A stretch of 64,000 nt of DNA from Enterobacteriaceae bacterium 4M9 (GCA_010092695.1 JAADJJ010000001.1:4278001-4342000), one strand, 5' to 3'; positions 9,008 through 17,900 are shown, counted from the first letter of the stretch. The notes: a model not told the origin generated them from the sequence alone. Made by a program: numbers and translations.

Positions 9008-9448
9008 TTAATGCTCTCTCAGCCACGGCGTTACCGTTACTCCGGCGAGCAACCCCTCCGGACTGAGTAGCCGTGTAACCGACTGCCCCCACGGCTCTTC
9101 ACGCTGGGCTACCAGCAAGCGATAGCCTGCCGCAGTTAGTTTTTGCGTCGCGCTGGCAAGATCCTGCACCTCAAACTCAACCCATGCCTGCGGCACCAGG
9201 AGATCCTGGGGCCATGCGCTACACCCAAAGCAGGATAAAGCGGCTTGTTCCAGCGGCCACAGCGCAAAATGCTTCACGCCACCCAGCGCGTCTTTATCGG
9301 TGAGCCAGTATTCGGGATTGTCGGGCATCGGCTTCAACGGTAACCCGAGCGCTTTCTGGTAGAACGAGACACTCTCACCGGTATGGCGTGTTATTGGCCC
9401 AAAGCCCGCCACAAAGAGCACATCAATATCCGGTAGCTGTGGCTGCAT
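9008..9448 (-). CDS. VOC (glyoxalase/bleomycin-resistance) family protein
   Basis: 146-residue cytosolic protein with the vicinal-oxygen-chelate layout: an N-terminal beta-alpha-beta half with VSFYQKALGLPL and a C-terminal half with WVEFEVQDLASATQKLTAAGY. The substrate is unknown. It is probably related to small glyoxalase-like or antibiotic-binding proteins. The start is supported by an AGGGGAGG box before ATG at 9448. It stands alone between garD and rsmI, where E. coli has the aga/yra genes. Confidence 0.82.
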   Translation of the reverse strand: MQPQLPDIDVLFVAGFGPITRHTGESVSFYQKALGLPLKPMPDNPEYWLTDKDALGGVKHFALWPLEQAALSCFGCSAWPQDLLVPQAWVEFEVQDLASATQKLTAAGYRLLVAQREEPWGQSVTRLLSPEGLLAGVTVTPWLREH

Positions 9449-9573
9449 AACACCTCCCCTTTGATTGGTTGAGCACCTGTCCTGTATCTCTTGCTATTCA
9501 ATGTGCATGACGGCGGAGGCAAACACAATCACACCTGTTTTGTGCGCCTTAGTGCTCAAGCCTCCACAAAACA

Positions 9574-9603
9574 CAAAAAAGCCCGCCGGATCAGGGCAGG
9601 CTT
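9574..9603 (-). terminator. rsmI terminator
   Basis: Imperfect stem AAGCCcGCC / GGCaGGCTT, with an A-run at 9575-9580 that gives a U-run on the minus-strand transcript. It lies about 40 bases past the rsmI stop. Confidence 0.6.
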
Positions 9604-9641
9604 GTTAGCGCGTTGACGCCACTGGCGTTCAGATATGCTGG

Positions 9642-10508
9642 CTAGTCGTTAGCCTGCTGCTCCAGCGCGTATTTATACAGCGCGTTTTTCTTCACGCCGT
9701 GGATTTCTGCTGCCAGTGCGGCGGCCTTTTTCAGCGGTAGCTCGGCCTGTAACAGTGCAAGCGTGCGCAACGCCTCGGCGGGCAGTGCTTCTTCATCGGC
9801 CTGATGGCCTTCAATAATCAGCACCATTTCGCCCTTGCGGCGGTTTTCATCTTCCTGCACCCAGGCCAGTAACTCGCCCACCGGTGCACCGTGAATCGAC
9901 TCCCAGGTTTTGGTGAGCTCACGCGCCAGCACCACGTAGCGCGCCTCGCCCAGTACCGTGCAGATATCTGCCAGGCTGTCGAGCAGGCGGTGGGTGGACT
10001 CGTAAAAAATCAGTGTGCGCGGCTCTTGTTCCAGCGCCTGGAGCGCGTCGCGACGGCCTTTGGATTTGGCGGGCAGAAAACCCTCATAGCAGAAGCGGTC
10101 AGACGGCAGCCCGGCGGCACTGAGCGCGGCAATGGCGGCACACGGTCCTGGCAACGGCACCACGCGCACGCCCGCTTCACGGCAGGTGCGCACCAGGTGG
10201 TAGCCTGGGTCGTTAATCAGCGGCGTACCGGCATCAGACACCAGCGCAATGGTCTGGCCTTCCTGTAACTTCGCCAGCAGCGCCTGCGCTTTTTGCTGCT
10301 CATTATGGTCGTGTAGCGCAAACAGGCGCGCGTTAATGGCAAAATGCTGTAGCAGCAGGCCGGTGTGGCGGGTATCTTCTGCTGCAATCAGATCAACGGC
10401 CTGCAAAACCTCCAGCGCGCGTCGCGTTATGTCGCCGAGATTGCCGATAGGCGTAGGCACAATATACAGCGTGCCTCCAGAAATCACCGTTGAATCGAGT
10501 TGTTTCAT
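9642..10508 (-). CDS. rsmI: 16S rRNA (cytidine-1402-2'-O)-methyltransferase
   Basis: 288 residues; E. coli RsmI (YraL) has 286. It methylates the 2'-OH of C1402 in the decoding centre of 16S rRNA with S-adenosylmethionine. Family marks are the N-terminal GTLYIVPTPIGNLGDIT, LIAAEDTRHTGLLL, LVSDAGTPLINDPGY and the C-terminal LPLKKAAALAAEIHG HTH-like segment. It is divergent from lpoA with a 63-base gap, the conserved enterobacterial arrangement. Confidence 0.96.
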   Translation of the reverse strand: MKQLDSTVISGGTLYIVPTPIGNLGDITRRALEVLQAVDLIAAEDTRHTGLLLQHFAINARLFALHDHNEQQKAQALLAKLQEGQTIALVSDAGTPLINDPGYHLVRTCREAGVRVVPLPGPCAAIAALSAAGLPSDRFCYEGFLPAKSKGRRDALQALEQEPRTLIFYESTHRLLDSLADICTVLGEARYVVLARELTKTWESIHGAPVGELLAWVQEDENRRKGEMVLIIEGHQADEEALPAEALRTLALLQAELPLKKAAALAAEIHGVKKNALYKYALEQQAND

Positions 10509-10571
10509 TGTTTCATCCGTATTGCCGATTTAATATTGACCACTGGGTAAAAAAATAACACTGGATACAGT

Positions 10572-12599
10572 ATGGTACCGTCGAAAATTGTTCGTTCTAA
10601 AGCCGGGCGCTGCCTGCCAGTTCTGCTGGCCGCAATGCTTTTTGCCGGCTGTGGCATTAAGACTTCAGACCAGAGCACAACGCTGCTCCAGGCTGATACG
10701 CAGGGAAGTTCCGCGTTTTATCTGCAGCAAATGCAGCAAAGCCGTGATGATAACAGGACAACCTGGCAATTACTTGCCGTACGTGCCCTGCTTAAAGAAG
10801 GAAAAGGCCAGCAGGCGATTGAGCTATACAGCCAGCTGCCGCACGGGCTTTCCGGCGCACAGGGGCGTGAATATGCGCTCTCAGGCGCTGAAATCTCCCT
10901 GCTGCGCCAGGACTATGCGGGTGCACGCACGCGCCTGGACAGCATCAACCCTGACGAATTACCGGTCCCGCAGCAGGCTCGCTACTGGCAGTTGCAGATT
11001 GACGCAAGCCAGGGCAAACCCTCTTTGAGCCTGCTACGTGCGCTGGTCGCCCAGGAGCCAATGCTACAGGGCGCGGCGAAACAAAAAAATATCGATACCA
11101 CCTGGCAAGCGCTGAGTTCCATGACCCAGGAACAAGCGCGTGCGCTGGTGATTTACGCCCGTGAAAATACCTTACAGGGCTGGCTGGACCTGCAACAGAT
11201 CTGGTTTGCCAAACGTAATGACCCGCAGCAGCTTAAAGCAGGCATTGCCGACTGGCGTGTGCGCTATCCGCAAAACCCAGGCGCTATCACGCTGCCCACG
11301 GCGCTGAGTAATGTACAAAACCTGCGCCCGGCCTCCACCAACAAAATTGCCCTGCTGCTGCCACTCAACGGCCAGGCAGGTGTGTTTGGTAAAGCCATCC
11401 AGCAAGGCTTTGAAGCCGCACGCAACGGCTTGCTTCGTCCGGCACCGGCACCGGTTAGCACGCCAGACGTGGCACCGGAACCAGAGCAAACGCCTGCCAC
11501 CGCGCAAAACAGCGATGGTGTCATCAGTCCGGCCTCTACCACGGTTGATGACCTGCTGCAAAGCCAGCAGGTCAGCACAGAACCGCAGCCTGCGCCTCAG
11601 CCCGTAGCGGCCGCCAGCGCGTCACATCCTGCGGCTGAGATTACAGTCTACGACACCACCAGCCAGCCGGTTGAGCAAATCCTGGCTCAGGCACAGCAGG
11701 ACGGCGCCTCGCTGGTGGTTGGCCCGCTGCTGAAAAACGACGTTGACCGCATGCTGACCAGCAACACCGCGCTTAACGTACTGGCGCTTAACCAGCCAGA
11801 GCACATCAGCGCACGCCCGAACGTGTGCTATTTTGCGCTCTCGCCGGAAGATGAAGCGCGCGATGCCGCAGAACATATCTGGGCGCAGGGCAAGCGTAGC
11901 CCGCTGGTGCTGGTGCCGCGCAACGCGCTGGGCGAGCGCACAACGCGCGCGTTTGCCGAAGCCTGGCAACAACTTGGCGGCGGCACGGTATTGCAGCAGC
12001 GTTTTGGCTCTCAGGCTGAACTGCGCGGTGCCATCAACAGCGGTGCTGGCCTTTCTCTGAGCGGTACGCCGGTAAGCCTCGGCCAGAGCCAGAGCACCAC
12101 CGTTGGCGACCTGTCTATCCCCACGCAGCCTCAGCCGCCTGAAAGCCAGGCAGCCAGCGGCGATGTGGATGCGGCCTACATTGTGGCGTCACGCGGTGAA
12201 ATCGCGCTCATCAAACCCATGATTGCCATGCGCACCGGTAGCCGGGGTGCAGCCCAGCTGTATGCCAGCTCGCGTAGCGCGCAGGGCGGTTCCGGTGCAG
12301 ATTTCCGCCTGGAGATGGAAGGCCTTGAGTACAGCGAAATTCCGCTGCTCTCAGGTGCCGATAGCGGTCTGATGCAGCAGGCGCTATCCGTTTCACGCAA
12401 CGATTATTCGCTGGCCCGCCTGTATGCGATGGGCGCTGATGCCTGGACGCTGGCAAACCAGTTTACCCAGATGCGCCAGATGCCGGGTAACCAGATTGAT
12501 GGCAACACCGGTACGCTGAGCGCCTCTGACGATTGCGTTGTCAGCCGTAAAATGTCGTGGCTCAAATACCAGCAAGGCCGGATAGTACCGGCAAACTAA
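10572..12599 (+). CDS. lpoA: LpoA, outer-membrane lipoprotein activator of PBP1a
   Basis: 675-residue lipoprotein. The signal peptide ends in lipobox LFAGC, with the lipidated cysteine at residue 27. It reaches from the outer membrane through peptidoglycan to stimulate the bifunctional synthase PBP1a. A TPR-like N-terminal domain (about 30-250) is followed by a periplasmic-binding-protein-like C-terminal domain. The latter is interrupted near residues 294-360 by a Pro/Ala/Gln-rich flexible insert that is variable between species. The reading frame overlaps yraN by 43 bases. Confidence 0.95.
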   Translation: MVPSKIVRSKAGRCLPVLLAAMLFAGCGIKTSDQSTTLLQADTQGSSAFYLQQMQQSRDDNRTTWQLLAVRALLKEGKGQQAIELYSQLPHGLSGAQGREYALSGAEISLLRQDYAGARTRLDSINPDELPVPQQARYWQLQIDASQGKPSLSLLRALVAQEPMLQGAAKQKNIDTTWQALSSMTQEQARALVIYARENTLQGWLDLQQIWFAKRNDPQQLKAGIADWRVRYPQNPGAITLPTALSNVQNLRPASTNKIALLLPLNGQAGVFGKAIQQGFEAARNGLLRPAPAPVSTPDVAPEPEQTPATAQNSDGVISPASTTVDDLLQSQQVSTEPQPAPQPVAAASASHPAAEITVYDTTSQPVEQILAQAQQDGASLVVGPLLKNDVDRMLTSNTALNVLALNQPEHISARPNVCYFALSPEDEARDAAEHIWAQGKRSPLVLVPRNALGERTTRAFAEAWQQLGGGTVLQQRFGSQAELRGAINSGAGLSLSGTPVSLGQSQSTTVGDLSIPTQPQPPESQAASGDVDAAYIVASRGEIALIKPMIAMRTGSRGAAQLYASSRSAQGGSGADFRLEMEGLEYSEIPLLSGADSGLMQQALSVSRNDYSLARLYAMGADAWTLANQFTQMRQMPGNQIDGNTGTLSASDDCVVSRKMSWLKYQQGRIVPAN

Positions 12600-12952
12600 T
12601 CCAGCAGCGGCGGGGCGCGCACTATGAGGCGCAGGCCCGCCGCTGGCTGGAGCGTAAAGGACTGCGCTTTGTCGCCGCCAACGTGCATGTGCGCGGCGGC
12701 GAACTCGATCTCATCATGATGCAGGGGGCGACCACGGTCTTTATCGAGGTCCGCTACCGCGCCAGTGCCCGCTTCGGTGGCGCGAGCGCGAGCGTCACGC
12801 AGGCCAAGCAGCAAAAATTATTGCACGCGGCTGCGGTCTGGCTTGCCCGCCAGAATGGGAGTTTTGATACTGTGGATTGCCGGTTTGATGTGTTAGCCTT
12901 CACCGGCAGCGAGGTGGAGTGGATAGTGAACGCCTTCACGCTCGGCCAGTAA
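12557..12952 (+). CDS. yraN: YraN, UPF0102 putative endonuclease-like protein
   Basis: 131 residues from a GTG start inside the end of lpoA, the same arrangement as in E. coli. It belongs to UPF0102, with a restriction-endonuclease-like fold. The catalytic-type GGELDLIM...VFIEVRYR motif (E/D-(x)n-ExR) is present in the middle. The physiological role is unknown; relatives have been linked to DNA uptake or repair. It sits in the lpoA-yraN-diaA-dolP run, so co-transcription is likely. Confidence 0.92.
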   Translation: MAQIPARPDSTGKLIQQRRGAHYEAQARRWLERKGLRFVAANVHVRGGELDLIMMQGATTVFIEVRYRASARFGGASASVTQAKQQKLLHAAAVWLARQNGSFDTVDCRFDVLAFTGSEVEWIVNAFTLGQ

Positions 12953-12980
12953 TTGTGCCGTCTATATTCAAAGGAAAATC

Positions 12981-13568
12981 GTGCTCGATAGAATCAAAGT
13001 CTGCTTCACTGAAAGCATTCAAACCCAAATTGCGGCGGCAGAAGCTCTGCCGGATGCCATTTCCCGAGCGGCCACCACGCTGGTTCACTCGTTGCTTAAT
13101 GGCAATAAAATTCTCTGCTGCGGTAACGGCGCCAGTGCGGCAAATGCCCAGCACTTTGCCGCCAGCATGATTAACCGCTTTGAAACCGAGCGCCCGAGTC
13201 TGCCCGCTATCGCACTCAGTGCCGATAACGTGGTGCTAACGGCGATTACCAACGACAGACTGCATGAAGAGATGTACGCCAAGCAGGTGCGCGCACTCGG
13301 CCATGCCGGAGACGTGTTGCTGGCTATCTCCACGCGCGGCAACAGCCGCGAAATTATTAAAGCCGTAGAAGCGGCCGTCACCCGTGACATGACGATTGTC
13401 GCCCTCACGGGTTACGACGGCGGCGAAGTCGCTGGTTTACTGGGTCCACAGGATGTTGAGATCCGCATTCCTTCACACCGCAGCGCGCGCATCCAGGAAA
13501 TGCATATGCTGACGGTCAACTGCCTGTGCGATCTGATTGATAACACATTGTTTCCACTACCAGGTTAA
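12981..13568 (+). CDS. diaA: DiaA, DnaA initiator-associating protein
   Basis: 195 residues with a single SIS domain (GNKILCCGNGASAANAQHFA; LLAISTRGNSREI). The E. coli protein forms a tetramer that binds several DnaA molecules and helps assemble the initiation complex at oriC. It resembles the sedoheptulose-7-phosphate isomerase GmhA, but the lpoA-yraN-diaA-dolP context identifies DiaA. The start is GTG at 12981 with an AAAGGAAAA ribosome-binding site. Confidence 0.95.
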   Translation: MLDRIKVCFTESIQTQIAAAEALPDAISRAATTLVHSLLNGNKILCCGNGASAANAQHFAASMINRFETERPSLPAIALSADNVVLTAITNDRLHEEMYAKQVRALGHAGDVLLAISTRGNSREIIKAVEAAVTRDMTIVALTGYDGGEVAGLLGPQDVEIRIPSHRSARIQEMHMLTVNCLCDLIDNTLFPLPG

Positions 13569-13582
13569 GGAAAGGAGCACTC

Positions 13583-14158
13583 ATGAAGGTAATTACGCCG
13601 CTGGCAGTCCTGATGTCTGCACTGTTATTACAAGGTTGTATTGGCGCAGCCGTTGTTGGCACCGCCGCTGTTGCGACCAAGACCGCGACCGACCCGCGCA
13701 CCATGGGGACGCAGGTTGATGACGGTACGCTGGAGTTGCGTGTGAATAACGCGCTGTCCAAAGATGAGCAGTTGAAGAAAGAAGCGCGCATTGGTGTAAC
13801 CGCCTATCAGGGTAAAGTGCTGCTGACCGGTCAGGCACCGAATACTGCGCTTGCCGAACAGGCGAAGAAAATTGCGCTCGGCACCGACGGTGCGAACGAA
13901 GTGTACAACGAAATCCGCCAGGGTGAGCCGGTGGGCATTGGCACCGCCTCGTCCGACACCTGGATTACCACTAAAGTGCGCTCTCAGCTACTGGGCAGCG
14001 ACCAGGTGAAGTCTTCAAACGTGAAAGTGACCACCGAAAACGGTGAAGTGTTCCTGCTGGGCCTTGTCACCGACGCTGAAGGTAAAGCAGCGGCAGATAT
14101 CGCCAGCCGCGTCAGTGGCGTGAAGCACGTCACCACCGCGTTCACTTACATCAAGTAA
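13583..14158 (+). CDS. dolP: DolP, division/outer-membrane stress-associated lipoprotein
   Basis: 191 residues. Lipoprotein signal with lipobox LLQGC (cysteine at 19), then two BON domains (about 45-115 and 125-190), the second with the pattern SDTWITTKVRSQLL. In E. coli (former yraP) it binds anionic phospholipid at the division site, supports outer-membrane integrity and is controlled by sigma-E. It follows diaA by 14 bases and is closed by a strong terminator. Confidence 0.95.
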   Translation: MKVITPLAVLMSALLLQGCIGAAVVGTAAVATKTATDPRTMGTQVDDGTLELRVNNALSKDEQLKKEARIGVTAYQGKVLLTGQAPNTALAEQAKKIALGTDGANEVYNEIRQGEPVGIGTASSDTWITTKVRSQLLGSDQVKSSNVKVTTENGEVFLLGLVTDAEGKAAADIASRVSGVKHVTTAFTYIK

Positions 14159-14182
14159 ACGCTTAAAAACTGTCTTCTTCTG

Positions 14183-14206
14183 AGGCCCGACTTATCGGGC
14201 CTTTTT
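14183..14206 (+). terminator. dolP terminator
   Basis: Stem AGGCCCGA/TCGGGCCT, loop CTTA, then TTTTC; 24 bases past the stop. Confidence 0.9.
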
Positions 14207-14323
14207 CTTTGTTTTTGCAGATGAACAGCGCACATATTCGTTTTTAACGCGCGCAGGCATACAGTGTGGGGTTGCTGACCCCCGCTGAAATCGGCGAACC
14301 GGAGGCCTGAAGACAAGGTCAGA

Positions 14324-14369
14324 CCGCCAGGGATGGCGGGCTGAGGCGATGCGCAGCATGGATGCTGCG
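14324..14369 (+). other. tandem GGA-loop hairpins (CsrA-binding-like)
   Basis: Two perfect hairpins carry GGA in the tetraloop: CCGCCA-GGGA-TGGCGG (14324-14339) and CGCAGCA-TGGA-TGCTGCG (14352-14369). Each displays AnGGATG, close to the CsrA/RsmA consensus, but only on the plus strand. The surrounding GC-rich stretch 14270-14440 has further weaker stems and no gene. It could be part of a regulatory RNA, a 3'UTR element or a dispersed intergenic repeat. Confidence 0.4.
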
Positions 14370-14447
14370 TGGAGCCGGCCGCAGGCGCAGCGCCGGGAGG
14401 TGAGCGCACCGCGAAGCGGCAATTTCGTTGCGGGGCCGCCGGAGATT

Positions 14448-14476
14448 GCAAAGAGGGCTGCGGTAGCCCTCTTTGC
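14448..14476. repeat. strong 12-bp inverted repeat
   Basis: GCAAAGAGGGCT/AGCCCTCTTTGC around a 5-base loop, with no T-run on either strand. It closes the hairpin-rich gap between dolP and the YfaZ-type gene and may limit read-through between these convergent genes. Confidence 0.55.
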
Positions 14477-14596
14477 CCGTTCACCGCAGATGAAGTCCCA
14501 TTTGTTGCCGGGCTTCAAGTGAACGGAACACCCGCATAACCTTAACTGAACAGCATTACGCTTGCAGCGGGTTTTCTGTCAGGACGGTGCTGGCTA

Positions 14597-15142
14597 TCAG
14601 AAGCTTGCGGCCGCAGACACATACAGACCGTCGTAGATGGTGTGGTCCGGACGACCTTTTTTACCTTCAACGCCTGCATAGCGGTAGCCTGCTTTCAGCG
14701 TCAGAATGCTGATGGGCGCCCAGCTCACGCCTGCGTTCGCTTCGGTGTAGCTGCGCACGCTGTTACCAAAACCGTTCGGCGCGGTGTAGCCTTCGCCGTA
14801 GAGCGCAAAGCCGTTGTCGAGATTCACACGCAGACCGCCGCCCACCGGGAACACCAGACCGCTGTCGCCTTTCTTCGGCCCAATGTAGAGCGCTTTCGCG
14901 CCAACGTTGAGCATCACCGGGCCAACGCCGAGGTTATAGCCCGCGCCCACGCCGCCGGTTTGTTCGCCGTCGTCGGTGTTTTTAAGCCAGTTGCCGTGCA
15001 CGTACAGGCCACTGGAGTTACGGCCCATTTCCGCTTCCACGTTGGTCCAGCTTTTACCCTTTTCCAGGGTCATGCCCAGCGCAAACGCAGAGCCTGAAAT
15101 CATAAGAGAAGAAAGCGCCGCCGCTTTGATTACATTTTTCAT
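14597..15142 (-). CDS. YfaZ family outer-membrane protein
   Basis: 181 residues. A Sec signal peptide (MKNVIKAAALSSLMISGSAFA) is followed by alternating, glycine- and aromatic-rich strands ending in -AAASF, a terminal Phe typical of beta-barrel proteins. The pattern GNWLKNTDDGEQTGGVGAGYNLG matches the YfaZ family. Function unknown. The ribosome-binding site before ATG at 15142 is weak; a longer frame to 15271 lacks a signal peptide at its start. It lies where E. coli carries yraQ, so it is an insertion relative to that genome. Confidence 0.82.
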   Translation of the reverse strand: MKNVIKAAALSSLMISGSAFALGMTLEKGKSWTNVEAEMGRNSSGLYVHGNWLKNTDDGEQTGGVGAGYNLGVGPVMLNVGAKALYIGPKKGDSGLVFPVGGGLRVNLDNGFALYGEGYTAPNGFGNSVRSYTEANAGVSWAPISILTLKAGYRYAGVEGKKGRPDHTIYDGLYVSAAASF

Positions 15143-15367
15143 TATCACAACCACAAAGAAGGAGACACCCGGCAATCCCACCGAGGCCCCGCAACGAAAA
15201 ACGCCCTGACGCACGTGCGCAAGGCATCCCTCAATTGACCGCTGGCGCAGCGCCAACGGCCCCAAAATCACTTAACGAAGCGGGATTGTAGTTTATTGCG
15301 CACGGCAAACAACCCATTGCGCCAAAACATTGAGAATCCGTTGACCGAACAGTCTGAAAACGGTGTT

Positions 15368-16018
15368 TTATTGAGCGCTGGCGCGCGTTGCTCTGTCGCG
15401 TAGCTGGTCCGAGGGCAGGATAATCACGCCTTCTGGCGCAGGGGAAAAAGCGGCATCGCGCAGCGCCAGCGCCACGTCTCGCGCCTGGATGGCGCGCCAG
15501 CGGCCCGGCAGCAGGCGAAACAGCGGCGCAAACAACGACTCACTCAGGCGCTGCTTCTCACGCTGGCCGAGCAACATAGAAGGCCGGGCAATCGTCAAAT
15601 GCGGCCAGCCCTGCGCTATCAGCGCCTGCTCCATCTCACCTTTCACCCGGTTATAGAAAAAAGGCGAATGGGCGTTAGCCCCCATAGCACTGACTACCAG
15701 CATATGCTGCGCGCCAAGTTTACGCCCGACCAGCGCGGTATCGACCACCAGCGTGTAATCCGCGTGGACAAACGCCTGTTTACTCCCCGCCTCCCGGCGC
15801 GTGGTGCCGAGGCAACAAAAGACAATATCCACCGGCTCAGTCAGCACCCCCAACGCATCGCTAAGTTGCGGATCGCAGGGGTTGATCACGTTATCAAGCG
15901 GCGGCAGCGCCCGGCGGCTGGGGGCGTAAATCTGCGTGACGCGTGTATCCTGGCTGAGCAAACGCAGCAGTTCACCGCCCACAAGACCGGTCGCCCCGGT
16001 GAGTAATACCCGACTCAT
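15368..16018 (-). CDS. yraR: YraR, NAD(P)-binding Rossmann-fold protein
   Basis: 216 residues of the short-chain/atypical NAD(P)-binding family (HTATIP2-like). It has the dinucleotide motif TGATGLVGG at the N-terminus, a long conserved stretch FCCLGTTRREAGSKQAF and YNRVKGEME near the active site. The reaction is not known. The start is at MSRVLLTG; the frame open upstream to 16114 is not supported by the family. E. coli has yhbO beside it, which is absent here. Confidence 0.9.
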   Translation of the reverse strand: MSRVLLTGATGLVGGELLRLLSQDTRVTQIYAPSRRALPPLDNVINPCDPQLSDALGVLTEPVDIVFCCLGTTRREAGSKQAFVHADYTLVVDTALVGRKLGAQHMLVVSAMGANAHSPFFYNRVKGEMEQALIAQGWPHLTIARPSMLLGQREKQRLSESLFAPLFRLLPGRWRAIQARDVALALRDAAFSPAPEGVIILPSDQLRDRATRASAQ

Positions 16019-16061
16019 AACCTCTTCTCCATAAGGCCCGTAATACCATGAGTATTTACGA

Positions 16062-16502
16062 TTACGGCTCGACGTGCGAATCGCGCAGCCAGGTGACCTT
16101 ATTGCCAAAGCCAAGCGTGTTATCGGTAAATTTGATTTCGTCCGGCAGGATTTCCCAGACCGGCGCCGACATTGCGCGCGCTATCGGAAAGCGCCGCCAG
16201 TATAGCGCGCGTTTGCTTTCGCCCTCGTCCCCGGTAAGCAGGCGCAATTCGCCGCGAAACTGCACGCCACGAATGAGTGCGACCGTCTTGGGTTGCCCAT
16301 TGATAGTGCCGGCGACGCGTGCCCTGACACCGGCCATCTGCGCGTGGCGGGTGGAAGTATCGCTCAGCAGATAAAATGCGGTGCGCTCGGCGTCCCACAC
16401 GTAAAACGCATTGGCGCACCACAGGTCGTCGCCGCTGCTTACGCAGTAAGTGATAACGTGCTGGCGGTTCAGCCAGCGGCTAATGGCAGAAAGAGCATCC
16501 AT
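16062..16502 (-). CDS. yhbP: YhbP, split-barrel (PNPOx-like) protein
   Basis: 146 residues, UPF0306. It has the FMN-binding split-barrel fold of the pyridoxamine-phosphate-oxidase clan. HAQMAGVRARVAGTINGQPKT and RGVQFRGE are family motifs. Flavin binding has not been shown and the function is unknown. The start at MDALSAISRWL matches E. coli YhbP; the frame to 16637 has no support. It is divergent from yhbQ. Confidence 0.9.
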   Translation of the reverse strand: MDALSAISRWLNRQHVITYCVSSGDDLWCANAFYVWDAERTAFYLLSDTSTRHAQMAGVRARVAGTINGQPKTVALIRGVQFRGELRLLTGDEGESKRALYWRRFPIARAMSAPVWEILPDEIKFTDNTLGFGNKVTWLRDSHVEP

Positions 16503-16605
16503 CGCGCAACTCCATTGTTTTTTTCGAGGGTAAACGCAATGGCGTCGTGCCGCCAGCCCGGGCACGTGATAAGGTGCGCCAACCGCCCAAATCAACAAAA
16601 AAAGT

Positions 16606-16893
16606 ATGTCTGACTGGTCTTTGTATATTATTCGCACCGCCCATAATCAGCTTTATACCGGCATTACGACCGACGTGGCGCGCCGCCTGAATCAGCATCA
16701 GTCCGGTAAAGGGGCAAAAGCACTGCGTGGGAAAGGGGAACTGCGGCTGGCGTTCAGCCAGCCGCTGGGCGACAGGTCTCTGGCGCTGCGCCTGGAGTAC
16801 CGCATTAAGCAGCTAACCCGGGCGCAGAAAGAACGGCTTATCACCGATGAGGCCGCCTTTGCGGCCTTACTGGCAAGCGTTAAAGACGGTTAA
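16606..16893 (+). CDS. yhbQ: YhbQ, GIY-YIG nuclease-superfamily protein
   Basis: 95-residue UPF0213 protein that is almost only a GIY-YIG domain: LYIIRTAHNQLYTGITTDV followed by RRLNQHQSG, with the conserved Tyr, Arg and His. The E. coli orthologue has been reported to have DNA nuclease activity; its role is unclear. The 3' end overlaps the 3' end of convergent yhbS by 14 bases. Confidence 0.92.
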   Translation: MSDWSLYIIRTAHNQLYTGITTDVARRLNQHQSGKGAKALRGKGELRLAFSQPLGDRSLALRLEYRIKQLTRAQKERLITDEAAFAALLASVKDG

Positions 16894-17383
16894 AGTGGTC
16901 TGAGTACTCCACCAGGCCATGCACGCCATCGAGGGCATCCTCTGCAAGTTTGTGCAGTTGAAAGGCCTCCTGAGTATCAGGCCAGCGGCAGTGCAAATCA
17001 TAATTTGCCGCACGCTCAAAGCCCAGGCGGCTGTAGAGTGCTGGCTCGCCTAGCGTCACAACCGCGGCATAGCCGAACTCGTTGAGCGAATCCAGCCCTT
17101 CATAGACCAGCTGGCGCCCAATGCCCTGCCCGCGCCAGCCTTCATCTACTGCCAGCGGAGCCAGACCGACCCACTGTAGCTCTTCGCCCTCAACGCATAC
17201 CGGACTGAACGCCACATAGCCAACCACCTGACCTTCGTCGTCGGTAGCCACCAGTCCCAGCGTTATCTGTCCGTCCTCGCGCAAATCGTGAATCAGATTC
17301 GCCTCGCCGTCGCTCTCAAAGGTGCGACGCAGCAGGGCATCAATACCCGGTGCATCAATGGGAATTTCCACTCGAATTAACAT
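16880..17383 (-). CDS. yhbS: YhbS, GNAT N-acetyltransferase
   Basis: 167 residues with a full GNAT fold. The acetyl-CoA-binding motif A is visible as VDEGWRGQGIGRQLV. Relatives act on proteins or small metabolites; E. coli YhbS has no settled substrate. It starts 7 bases after the ubiT stop on the same strand, so the two probably form an operon, as in E. coli. Confidence 0.92.
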   Translation of the reverse strand: MLIRVEIPIDAPGIDALLRRTFESDGEANLIHDLREDGQITLGLVATDDEGQVVGYVAFSPVCVEGEELQWVGLAPLAVDEGWRGQGIGRQLVYEGLDSLNEFGYAAVVTLGEPALYSRLGFERAANYDLHCRWPDTQEAFQLHKLAEDALDGVHGLVEYSDHFNRL

Positions 17384-17390
17384 GGCTCAC

Positions 17391-17900
17391 CTACCGAAGT
17401 TTCTCGTACCGTGGCGCAGTTTTCAGCCCGGCTTCCACAAATGCCGCCGTCTGCATCAGCAGCACGCGCAGCGGTTTGGGCATCGCCTCAAGCTCAATCG
17501 CATCCATGAGGTTTTTAACATACAAACCCAGTTCCGTATCGCCTTCAATCACCAGGCGACGCTGGAAAAACAGCGTATCCGGGTCCTGCTTGCGTGCAGC
17601 AATCAACAGCAAATCGTTCGCATCTGCACTGAAGCTCACGTCTGCCTGCGCCTGCTCGCGCACGACCAGTTTGTCATCCTGAACTGACGTAAACCAGTGC
17701 AGCCCAAGATCGCGAACTTCAATACGCAGCCAACGCCCGTCGAGGAAATCAAGTTCGCCCTCAACCAGCGCCTGGCGAAATTGCCATCCCAGCAGTTGCT
17801 CCAGCGCCTGGCGCTTAAGTGCAAACGGTGTGAGCTGAATCGGCATTTTCAGCAGTGACGGTCCAGTGCGCACCAGACGCGAACGCAGTTTATCCAACAC
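17391..17900 (-). CDS. ubiT: UbiT, SCP2-domain ubiquinone biosynthesis accessory factor
   Basis: 169 residues; formerly YhbT. An SCP2 lipid-binding protein required, with UbiU and UbiV, for ubiquinone synthesis without oxygen. It probably carries the isoprenoid intermediates, as UbiJ does in air. The GTG start at 17900 is chosen because an AGGGAG box lies 8 bases upstream and the family begins LDKLRSR; an ATG at 17975 gives an unsupported extension. It is divergent from ubiUV across a 228-base control region. Confidence 0.93.
   Translation of the reverse strand: MLDKLRSRLVRTGPSLLKMPIQLTPFALKRQALEQLLGWQFRQALVEGELDFLDGRWLRIEVRDLGLHWFTSVQDDKLVVREQAQADVSFSADANDLLLIAARKQDPDTLFFQRRLVIEGDTELGLYVKNLMDAIELEAMPKPLRVLLMQTAAFVEAGLKTAPRYEKLR

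Noticed and set aside
8898..9092. 64-codon minus-strand frame after the VOC gene
   Set aside because: It overlaps the 3' end of the VOC gene and lacks a start signal. The part beyond the overlap has a coding look but no identifiable start or family; it could be a remnant.
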